In this document: piece after piece, positions 1-5,310 of the stretch
Position numbering within the stretch: position 1 is the first letter of the stretch
Layout of the letters: every line of letters starts with the position of its first letter
NCBI GenBank assembly: GCA_002384205.1
Contig: DGBH01000007.1
Coordinates: 513 to 5,822, forward strand
Origin: Bacteroidetes bacterium UBA4009
Lineage (GTDB): Bacteria; Bacteroidota; Bacteroidia; NS11-12g; UBA9320
Direction: 5' to 3'
Length of the DNA stretch: 5,310 nucleotides
Notes under the pieces: model-generated
Databases searched by the model: none
Told to the model about the DNA's origin: nothing
Seen by the model: only the letters and a program-made list of their open reading frames with translations
Made by a program: the position numbers and the translations under genes

Positions 1-85
1 TGGTTAAATTCATTTTTTGTGATAATAAACTGACTTTAGAATGAGGAATTAATGACAAATTTGTATCGTATATAATAAAAATTGT

Positions 86-778
86 ATGTCGAAGAAAAGA
101 ATATTACTCGTAGAAGATGAGAAGCATCTAGCTGATACTATTAAGTTGAATTTAGAGATAGAGGATTACCATCCTATCGTGGTTTATGATGGATCTTCAG
201 CAATAAACACATTCAAAGAGCAGCGCTTTGACTTAGTGATATTGGATATAATGATTCCTAACATAGATGGCATTGCCGTTTGTGAAAATATAAGACTGCA
301 TGATAATAATGTGCCCATTATGTTTTTAAGTGCTAGAAGCAGTGCTGAAGACAGGGTGCTTGGACTTAAAAAAGGTGCCGATGACTATATAACGAAGCCC
401 TTTAACATTGAGGAGCTGATATTGCGGATTCATAAATTAATTAGTAGAAATGAAGATACGACAAAGGGTGATATCCTCGTAGAACATACTTTTGGATCAA
501 ATACAATCAACTTTGATAGTTACGAAGCCCATGGCAAGGACGGAAAATTTTCGTTAACTAAAAAAGAAGCCTTACTCCTTAAGCTGCTAATCGAAAATAA
601 GGATGAGGTGGTAAGCAGGGAAAAAATATTGCAGACGGTATGGGGTTACTCTGTTTATCCAAGTACAAGAACAATTGATAACTTTATACTTGCTTTTAGA
701 AAATATTTTGAACCTGATCCCAAAAATCCAAAATACTTCTTATCTCTAAGAGGCGTGGGCTATAAATTTACATCTTAA
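86..778 (+). CDS. OmpR/PhoB-family two-component response regulator
   Basis: This is a DNA-binding response regulator that would be phosphorylated by a partner histidine kinase and then control transcription. Residues 4-120 form a receiver domain. Visible residues are the acidic pair E10/D11, phosphoacceptor D54 (in LVILDIMIP), S82 at the switch-threonine/serine position (FLSAR), Y101, and K104 in YITKPF. Residues about 130-228 form a winged-helix effector with the recognition-helix region RTIDNFILAFRKYFE and the C-terminal RGVGYKF wing. The 230-residue length is normal and all key residues are intact, so it should be phosphorylatable. The ATG at 86 gives a receiver that begins normally (MSKKRILLVEDE). 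It has no clear Shine-Dalgarno but an A-rich stretch (TAATAAAAATT) before it, as is usual in Bacteroidota. No kinase lies downstream; if the pair is adjacent, the kinase is upstream of the window. The target genes cannot be inferred. Confidence 0.95.
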   Translation: MSKKRILLVEDEKHLADTIKLNLEIEDYHPIVVYDGSSAINTFKEQRFDLVILDIMIPNIDGIAVCENIRLHDNNVPIMFLSARSSAEDRVLGLKKGADDYITKPFNIEELILRIHKLISRNEDTTKGDILVEHTFGSNTINFDSYEAHGKDGKFSLTKKEALLLKLLIENKDEVVSREKILQTVWGYSVYPSTRTIDNFILAFRKYFEPDPKNPKYFLSLRGVGYKFTS

Positions 779-792
779 TTCTACATAAGACT

Positions 793-812
793 AGGTTATC
801 TGTTTATAACTT
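793..812 (+). repeat. Weak AT-rich hairpin after the response regulator gene
   Basis: The arms AGGTTAT (793-799) and ATAACTT (806-812) can pair over 7 positions, with one G-U, around a six-base loop, starting 15 bases after the response regulator stop. No T-run follows (the next bases are GGTGCAC), so it does not fit a strong intrinsic terminator. It may be a weak terminator, a 3' end stabiliser or chance. Confidence 0.25.
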
Positions 813-831
813 GGTGCACACACGGCAAAAG

Positions 832-842
832 TCCACTGTGGA
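832..842. promoter_or_regulatory. Perfect 11-base palindrome in the guaA promoter region (possible operator)
   Basis: TCCAC-T-GTGGA is a perfect inverted repeat with 5-base arms and a one-base centre. It ends five bases before the candidate -7 element of guaA, so it would lie in the promoter spacer, where a bound repressor could block RNA polymerase. I do not recognise it as a known operator, and an arm of only five bases could be chance. Confidence 0.2.
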
Positions 843-847
843 TGTAA

Positions 848-855
848 TACCTTTG
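848..855 (+). promoter_or_regulatory. Bacteroidota-type -7 promoter element for the guaA operon
   Basis: TACCTTTG matches the TAnnTTTG consensus used by the primary sigma factor of Bacteroidota at every fixed position, and is followed by the often-seen C. I see no TTG -33 box at the usual distance; the nearest TTG upstream (811-813) is 34 bases away, which is too far. With the usual spacing, transcription would begin a few bases downstream, leaving only about 5-10 bases before the guaA ATG at 870. This element probably drives guaA and the two genes behind it. Confidence 0.6.
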
Positions 856-869
856 CAGCTTATTATTAT

Positions 870-2396
870 ATGCACGAGCAAATTCTTATCATCGACTTCG
901 GTTCGCAATTTACCCAGCTTATAGCGCGTAGAATACGCGAGCTTAATATATATTGTGAAATACATCCATTTAATAACCTACCAGAGCTAACCTCAGATAT
1001 TAAGGGTATAATCTTATCTGGAAGCCCCGCTTCTTGCACACAACCTGATGCTCCAGTCGCAGATATTGATATTATGAATCTATCTGTTCCCGTACTTGGA
1101 TTATGTTATGGTGCCCAGTTTTTAGCGGCTAGTAACGGTGGTAAAGTGGAGAAATCAATACATAGAGAATATGGCCGTGCCAACATTACTAAAGTAACCG
1201 AAGATAGACTGCTGAAAGGTATGGAAAACGGAAGTCAAGTGTGGATGAGTCATGGCGATACCATTTTAGAAATGCCAGAGGGCACGACGACCTTGGCCAA
1301 AACAGATAGTATTCCAGTAGCTGCATATCGATTTACACATAAAGAAATATATGCTGTACAGTTTCACCCAGAGGTAAGCCATAGTACAGACGGTACGCTT
1401 TTGCTTCAAAATTTTACAAAAAACATATGTGGATGTATCGGTGACTGGACGCCTGCACACTTTGTAACCGAAAGTGTTGCGCATTACAAAGAACAAATTG
1501 GCACTGATAAAGTGATAATGGGACTATCTGGAGGGGTAGATAGCTCGGTGGCAGCTTTCATTTTGCATAGAGCTATTGGTAATCAATTAGTAGGCATATT
1601 TGTCAATAATGGAGTCTTGCGTAAAGGTGAGTACGAACAAGTACTTGAAGCATACAAAGGTCTAGGTCTTAATGTAATTGGTGTAGATGCATCAGAGATG
1701 TTTATTAGCCGTTTAAACGGAGTGTCAGATCCAGAAACCAAACGAAAAATTATCGGAAACACGTTTATTGAAGTATTTGATAAAGAAGCAAGTAAAATTG
1801 CAGATGCTAAATGGCTAGGTCAAGGTACTATATATCCAGATGTGATCGAATCTGTGTCCGTTAACGGGCCTTCAGCGACCATCAAGTCACACCATAACGT
1901 AGGGGGCTTGCCAGACGATATGGTACTTAAACTAGCCGAGCCACTTCGCTTGTTGTTTAAAGATGAAGTACGCAGAATAGGGGCAGAGCTGGGAGTCCCA
2001 AAAATAATTTTAGAAAGACATCCTTTTCCTGGACCTGGATTAGCTATACGTATAATTGGTGAAATCACCTATCGCAATGTGGCTATTCTTCAAGAGGCAG
2101 ATGCTATCTTTATCAATGAAATGAAGGAGTTTGGCATTTATAACGATATTTGGCAGGCCGGTGCTATATTTTTACCGGTACAATCTGTTGGAGTAATGGG
2201 AGATGAGCGCACGTATGAAAACGTAATCGCATTAAGAGCCGTAACTTCGGTAGATGGAATGACCGCAGACTGGGCCGATCTTCCTCATAAATTTCTGGCT
2301 TCCGTTTCGAATAAAATAATAAATCAAGTAAAAGGTATTAATAGAGTAGTGTATGATATTAGCTCCAAACCACCAGCAACCATTGAGTGGGAATAG
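870..2396 (+). CDS. guaA: GMP synthase (glutamine-hydrolysing)
   Basis: GuaA makes GMP from XMP, ATP and glutamine in the cytoplasm, the last step of the guanine branch of purine synthesis. All three expected parts are visible. The class I glutamine amidotransferase spans residues about 4-190, with nucleophile C79 in GLCYGAQ and H166/E168 in QFHPEVSHS. The ATP-pyrophosphatase domain starts near residue 195, with the P-loop LSGGVDSS at 219-226 and [12 protein letters not shown] near 317-328. The C-terminal dimerisation and XMP-binding domain contains [13 protein letters not shown] (383-395) and ends in the typical [11 protein letters not shown]. The 508 residues are full length for the family and no key residue is missing. 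The ATG at 870 gives the normal start ([11 protein letters not shown]); TATTATTAT precedes it, without a Shine-Dalgarno. A -7 element lies 14 bases upstream. The next gene overlaps its 3' end, so it is probably the first gene of a three-gene operon. Confidence 0.99.
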   Translation: MHEQILIIDFGSQFTQLIARRIRELNIYCEIHPFNNLPELTSDIKGIILSGSPASCTQPDAPVADIDIMNLSVPVLGLCYGAQFLAASNGGKVEKSIHREYGRANITKVTEDRLLKGMENGSQVWMSHGDTILEMPEGTTTLAKTDSIPVAAYRFTHKEIYAVQFHPEVSHSTDGTLLLQNFTKNICGCIGDWTPAHFVTESVAHYKEQIGTDKVIMGLSGGVDSSVAAFILHRAIGNQLVGIFVNNGVLRKGEYEQVLEAYKGLGLNVIGVDASEMFISRLNGVSDPETKRKIIGNTFIEVFDKEASKIADAKWLGQGTIYPDVIESVSVNGPSATIKSHHNVGGLPDDMVLKLAEPLRLLFKDEVRRIGAELGVPKIILERHPFPGPGLAIRIIGEITYRNVAILQEADAIFINEMKEFGIYNDIWQAGAIFLPVQSVGVMGDERTYENVIALRAVTSVDGMTADWADLPHKFLASVSNKIINQVKGINRVVYDISSKPPATIEWE

Positions 2397-3669
2397 ATTT
2401 TTATGGGTCTTACTTATTCCTATTAGTCTCGTATCCTGTGCTGCGTTTAGAAAAACGCAGCCTGCAAAATGGCTAGAGAACAAAGTGATAACTACAAGTG
2501 AAAAGAAAAAAGATACTGTAGTTAATGATACCCAAAACGATTTCACTCGGTTAGATATTGAACCCGTTAAGGATGAGGTTACCTATACATCAGTGGAATT
2601 TAAAGGCGATTACTATGATGTTCCAGCTCATAAAAAGAATTTTAACATAGCTATTTTACTGCCTTTTCACAGTGATGCTGTAAATAGTGTTTCTGATAAA
2701 AGAAGGGCAAACCTTATGCTAGAGTATTATCAAGGGATGCTTACGGCCATTGCCGATATTGAAGCACTAAATTCTAAATTTACGCTGCATTTTTTTGATA
2801 CGGATAATGATACCAATAAGCTAAAGGCTATACTGAGAAAACCAGAGATGGAGAACATAGACCTGATTATAGGTCCTACGGATGAGCCACAACTCAAAAT
2901 TGCTGCATACTTCGCTAAAAAAAGAGAGATTCCACTTTTTTCGCCTATTACAGTGGTACAGAAATTAGGGACCAACAATCCGTTTTTCTTTAATCTTAAT
3001 CCGTCAGATCAAATGCAGGCTAAAGATTTCCTAAGGTATTTTAAAGCAAATCATCCGGGTGAAAAGCTATTAATCGTAAGAGATGGAAAGCGATATGACC
3101 TTGCTTTTGGTAATGCGCTAGTACAAGAATGTATAGCCCAAAAAATAAACTATCAGGCCGTTCCCTTTTCTAAATTTTTAAAGTGGGATGACTACATAGG
3201 TAATGGTAAAGCAGTTATAGTTCATACTACACTTGATAAAAATAACTTAACTTACTCCGTGAATGGTCTATTGGGAAAAGGAGACAGAATAACCTTAGTA
3301 GGTCCAGAGAAATGGCTTGAATTTTCGGACATTGATTATAATCAATGGAGTAAAGTGAATATATCGTTTATAACAACGAACAAGGCAAGCATCGCCATGG
3401 TATCTTCTTCTGCTATGCTTTCCCAATATCGCTCGATGTATAAGGATGATCCGAGTACGTATGCCTACATGGGATACGATCAACTTTTATTTGCTTGCGA
3501 GTCACTTGACGCCTTTGGTAAGTACTTTCCATTATTTATTACCGACAAATCGGTAAGCTATTCCAACACAGATTTTCACTTGGTAAAAACAGCAAGTTGT
3601 TTTCAAAATAGATTCTTACAAGTATTCAAATTTGAGGAATTAGCTGTATTACCGGTAACTAATTATTAA
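2353..3669 (+). CDS. Lipoprotein with a type 1 periplasmic-binding-protein (LpoA/amino-acid-binding-like) domain
   Basis: This is an exported lipoprotein of unknown exact function. Residues about 15-29 form a lipoprotein signal (R15, then hydrophobic [14 protein letters not shown]) with lipobox LVSC and lipidated C29. The residues after C29 (AAFRKTQ) lack the acidic surface-export signal known in some Bacteroidota, suggesting it faces the periplasm. A polar linker (about 30-95) precedes a two-lobed type 1 binding fold: [10 protein letters not shown] (97-106), [15 protein letters not shown] (123-137), [10 protein letters not shown] (171-180), [10 protein letters not shown] (191-200), ITLVGPEKW (313-321) and [15 protein letters not shown] (371-385). 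The pattern resembles proteins annotated as amino-acid ABC transporter binding proteins in Bacteroidota and the C-terminal domain of LpoA, a peptidoglycan-synthase activator. No LysM repeat, which some relatives carry, is visible. No permease or ATPase gene is nearby, so a transport role is doubtful. The ATG at 2353 overlaps guaA by 44 bases. A TTG at 2383 would give a more typical 18-residue signal peptide and a 14-base overlap. Confidence 0.85.
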   Translation: MILAPNHQQPLSGNRFLWVLLIPISLVSCAAFRKTQPAKWLENKVITTSEKKKDTVVNDTQNDFTRLDIEPVKDEVTYTSVEFKGDYYDVPAHKKNFNIAILLPFHSDAVNSVSDKRRANLMLEYYQGMLTAIADIEALNSKFTLHFFDTDNDTNKLKAILRKPEMENIDLIIGPTDEPQLKIAAYFAKKREIPLFSPITVVQKLGTNNPFFFNLNPSDQMQAKDFLRYFKANHPGEKLLIVRDGKRYDLAFGNALVQECIAQKINYQAVPFSKFLKWDDYIGNGKAVIVHTTLDKNNLTYSVNGLLGKGDRITLVGPEKWLEFSDIDYNQWSKVNISFITTNKASIAMVSSSAMLSQYRSMYKDDPSTYAYMGYDQLLFACESLDAFGKYFPLFITDKSVSYSNTDFHLVKTASCFQNRFLQVFKFEELAVLPVTNY

Positions 3670-4797
3670 TTGAAATATTTCAGATCAAGATTCACCGTAG
3701 CCAAAGAGCTTTTAGGCTCTTATGCATACCCAGAGCCCTTTCATATAGCGGCCAAAAACTTTTTTAAACAACATAAGAAATTTGGGTCTAAAGACCGAAA
3801 GGCAATTTCAGACGTATGTTATAATTACCTGCGTTTTGGTCTCGCATTTAGCGAATATTCATTACAAGAAGGCTTATTGTTGAGCGCGTTAATGCTAGAC
3901 ATAGAGTATGCAGAGGATTGGAATAAATTGAGCGCTGAATTGGGTTTTACCTACAATGTTCACGAAGATTTCTTTATCAAAGAAAATCAGCTAGAATACT
4001 TGAGAACGCTTGTTAAAAAGCCAATTACTTTTTATCCTGAACCTCATTTAATGGCAGATTTTGCACATTATAATGACGATCAAAACCTTAATTTTAGACC
4101 GAAAAACTGGGCGAAAGACCATACGGATAAAGAACCACGTAATCTTGGGGCAATAGGGTGCAGGGAGTTAGCCGTAAATCAGGTGTTGGACGCAACGGTT
4201 CAGGTACAAGATTTATCATCGCAGTTCATTTGCTTGCAAATGCAATTGAATGAAGGTGACAAAATTTGGGATTTATGCTGTGGATCCGGTGGCAAAAGTT
4301 TGAATTTGGCGTCACAAGATCGAGGAGAGTTATATTTAAGTGACATTAGACCGTCTATTATCGAAAATGCAAAATCTCGTTTTAGAGCAATGCATTACGA
4401 TGCAAAACTGGGTGTTGCAGATATGTCGAAAGAGACTGAGCATTTAACATTTGGAGCAAAGAGCATAGAGGCTGAATATTTTGATATTATTTTAGCAGAT
4501 GTACCTTGCAGTGGCAGTGGTACATGGTTTCGTACACCAGAGCATTTCACGAGATTTGATTACAACGAACTTGCCAAATATGCAGACAAACAAAAGGCTA
4601 TCGTGGCAAATGCCATTCCTTTTTTAAAGAAAGACGGTGTTTTTTATTATATAACCTGTTCTGTTTTTAAAGCGGAAAATGAGGAAATTAAAGATTGGAT
4701 ACTTGCCAATACCAAGCTTAAGTTGAAAGAAGAAATTGCCTTTGATGGGATACGTCAAAAAGCAGACGGAATGTATATGGCCTCTTTCGTGTACTAG
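3670..4797 (+). CDS. RsmB/NOP-family SAM-dependent RNA (cytosine-5) methyltransferase
   Basis: It probably methylates C5 of a cytosine in rRNA, using S-adenosylmethionine, in the cytoplasm. The N-terminal part (about 1-125) is helical and carries KDRKAISDVCYNYLRFG (41-57), resembling the NusB-like domain of RsmB. The catalytic domain starts near VQDLSSQ (179-185). It has the SAM-binding motif I DLCCGSGGKSLNLA (201-214), the acidic end of motif II at D225, motif IV DVPCSGSGTW (277-286) with C280, and motif VI TCSV (329-332) with C330. Both family cysteines are present: the motif VI one attacks the base and the motif IV one helps release the product. At 375 residues it is somewhat shorter than E. 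coli RsmB. The start must be the TTG at 3670: the codon before it is an in-frame TAA, no in-frame ATG occurs until residue 75, and starting there would lose the conserved N-terminal region. It abuts the lipoprotein stop, so translation is probably coupled. Whether the target is the RsmB site or another cytosine cannot be told. Confidence 0.92.
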   Translation: MKYFRSRFTVAKELLGSYAYPEPFHIAAKNFFKQHKKFGSKDRKAISDVCYNYLRFGLAFSEYSLQEGLLLSALMLDIEYAEDWNKLSAELGFTYNVHEDFFIKENQLEYLRTLVKKPITFYPEPHLMADFAHYNDDQNLNFRPKNWAKDHTDKEPRNLGAIGCRELAVNQVLDATVQVQDLSSQFICLQMQLNEGDKIWDLCCGSGGKSLNLASQDRGELYLSDIRPSIIENAKSRFRAMHYDAKLGVADMSKETEHLTFGAKSIEAEYFDIILADVPCSGSGTWFRTPEHFTRFDYNELAKYADKQKAIVANAIPFLKKDGVFYYITCSVFKAENEEIKDWILANTKLKLKEEIAFDGIRQKADGMYMASFVY

Positions 4798-4834
4798 ATA
4801 AACGTTTAATAACTTCTTACAGCGTATCGTTTAT
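4798..4834. terminator. Inverted repeat at the convergent junction, possible bidirectional terminator
   Basis: The 7-base arms ATAAACG (4798-4804) and CGTTTAT (4828-4834) are perfect inverted copies separated by 23 bases. The left arm starts right after the methyltransferase TAG. The right arm lies within the last codons of the opposing MmcQ/YjbR gene. A nested 10-base palindrome TAAACGTTTA sits at 4799-4808. The position suits transcription ending in both directions, but the long loop, the low GC content and the lack of a clear T-run make this uncertain. Confidence 0.3.
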
Positions 4835-5173
4835 AGCTTGTTGTGCTTTGAGTGGGAGACTCAATTGCACTAAATGATAACTATAATCTACCATTTTTAG
4901 AATTAGATTGTCATCTGCATCTTGATGAAATCTGATTGTGTTCCAGTGCTTTTTATTCATGTGATAACCGGGTTGTATTGCTAGGTAATTAGCTCTCAGT
5001 TCTTCTGCTTTTTCAGGGTCACACTTAAGGTTTACAGATTCAAAATTGCTGATAGAAAACAAACAAAATATCTTCCCTAAAACTTTCATAACTAAAACAT
5101 CCTGTCCGAAAGGAGTCTCCTCCGTTACGCAAGGTTTGGTTAAACAGTAATCTCGAAGTACTTCAATATCCAT
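4817..5173 (-). CDS. MmcQ/YjbR-family small protein
   Basis: This is a 118-residue cytoplasmic protein of the MmcQ/YjbR family, which has a CyaY-like fold and is often labelled DNA-binding; its cellular role is not firmly known. The family pattern is visible along the whole length: LRDYCLTKP (6-14), EETPFGQDVLVMKVLGKIF (18-36), VNLKCDPEKAEELR (47-60), the signature PGYHMNKKHWNTI (68-80), and DYSYHLVQLSLPLK (96-109) near the end. The length is typical and nothing appears truncated. The ATG at 5173 gives the usual family beginning. No Shine-Dalgarno is visible (TGTACTCCT precedes the start), and I find no convincing promoter in the 137 bases upstream, although two ATTTTGC copies (5245-5251 and 5256-5262, minus strand) resemble part of a -7 element. 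It is transcribed towards the methyltransferase gene and is probably a separate single-gene unit. Confidence 0.93.
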   Translation of the reverse strand: MDIEVLRDYCLTKPCVTEETPFGQDVLVMKVLGKIFCLFSISNFESVNLKCDPEKAEELRANYLAIQPGYHMNKKHWNTIRFHQDADDNLILKMVDYSYHLVQLSLPLKAQQAINDTL

Positions 5174-5310
5174 AGGAGTACAGCGTTATATCATCGTCTT
5201 GATGTACAATGCTACAATGGCTAAAAAACGCAGGTTGGTCTGCGGCAAAATCGTTGCAAAATAGAGTTCTACATAGTATATGAGATGGTTTTAGGATTGG
5301 AAAGTAATAC

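Noticed and set aside
3..44. Possible C-terminal tail of an upstream gene (frame ending VKFIFCDNKLTLE then TGA at 42-44), perhaps the missing sensor kinase.
   Set aside because: Thirteen codons with no recognisable kinase motif are too little; another frame is also open to a stop at 31-33, so no call can be made.
52..75. Mini-ORF ATG ACA AAT TTG TAT CGT ATA TAA preceded by a GAGGAA motif.
   Set aside because: Only seven codons with no family signal; the Shine-Dalgarno-like motif is expected by chance and is little used in Bacteroidota.
1266..1496. Minus-strand open frame of 76 codons inside guaA.
   Set aside because: It lies wholly within a clear, full-length GMP synthase gene and its translation shows no domain or motif.
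1820..2068. Minus-strand open frame of 82 codons inside guaA.
   Set aside because: It is the antisense of conserved GuaA motifs, so its openness follows from guaA codon use.
2232..2546. Minus-strand open frame of 104 codons with hydrophobic stretches over the guaA/lipoprotein junction.
   Set aside because: The hydrophobic pattern is partly the reverse of the lipoprotein signal region; there is no start context or family pattern, and both plus-strand genes are well supported.
2730..2978. Minus-strand open frame of 82 codons inside the lipoprotein gene.
   Set aside because: Shadow of a supported coding region with no motifs of its own; the 62-codon frame at 3295-3483 was rejected for the same reason.
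5245..5262. Direct repeat GCAAAAT (5245-5251 and 5256-5262), 11 bases apart.
   Set aside because: Only two 7-base copies in AT-rich DNA; on the minus strand neither makes a full TAnnTTTG promoter element for the MmcQ/YjbR gene.
5217..5264. Short plus-strand ORF encoding MAKKRRLVCGKIVAK, preceded at a distance by AGGAG (5174-5178).
   Set aside because: The 15 basic residues match nothing I recognise, and the AGGAG is nearly 40 bases from the ATG, too far to act as its ribosome-binding site.

Overview
The window looks like ordinary chromosomal (core) DNA from a member of the Bacteroidota, possibly near the Sphingobacteriales/Cytophagales. The reasons are AT-rich coding sequence, almost no Shine-Dalgarno motifs before starts, a Bacteroidota-type -7 promoter element (TAnnTTTG) just before guaA, a response regulator with the winged-helix wording common in that phylum, and a guaA gene followed by a lipoprotein with a periplasmic-binding-protein fold. 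This placement rests on pattern recognition, not on a database search.

Layout. (1) 86-778, plus strand: a complete OmpR/PhoB-type response regulator with no sensor kinase in view. (2) 779-869: a 91-base gap with a weak hairpin, a small perfect palindrome and a good -7 element only 14 bases before the guaA start. (3) 870-4797, plus strand: a tight three-gene run of guaA (GMP synthase), a lipoprotein with a type 1 periplasmic-binding-protein fold, and an RsmB/NOP-family RNA cytosine-5 methyltransferase. The first two genes overlap. The last two abut with zero spacing and share a reading frame, so they very probably form an operon. (4) 4817-5173, minus strand: a small MmcQ/YjbR-family protein converging on the methyltransferase, with 19 bases between the two stop codons and an inverted repeat across the junction. 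(5) 5174-5310: 137 bases with no gene I can support, although a reading frame is open at the right edge.

How they fit together. guaA makes GMP and the methyltransferase modifies rRNA, so both are linked to nucleotide supply and translation. The lipoprotein is exported and must act in the cell envelope; its placement looks like conserved gene order rather than a shared pathway. Nothing visible connects the response regulator or the MmcQ/YjbR protein to the operon functionally.

I found no mobile element, CRISPR array, tRNA, rRNA or anything resembling a new defence or biosynthetic system. The points most worth a second look are the in-frame TAA-TTG junction between the lipoprotein and methyltransferase genes, the envelope lipoprotein that has a solute-binding fold but no transporter beside it, and the very short predicted guaA leader.
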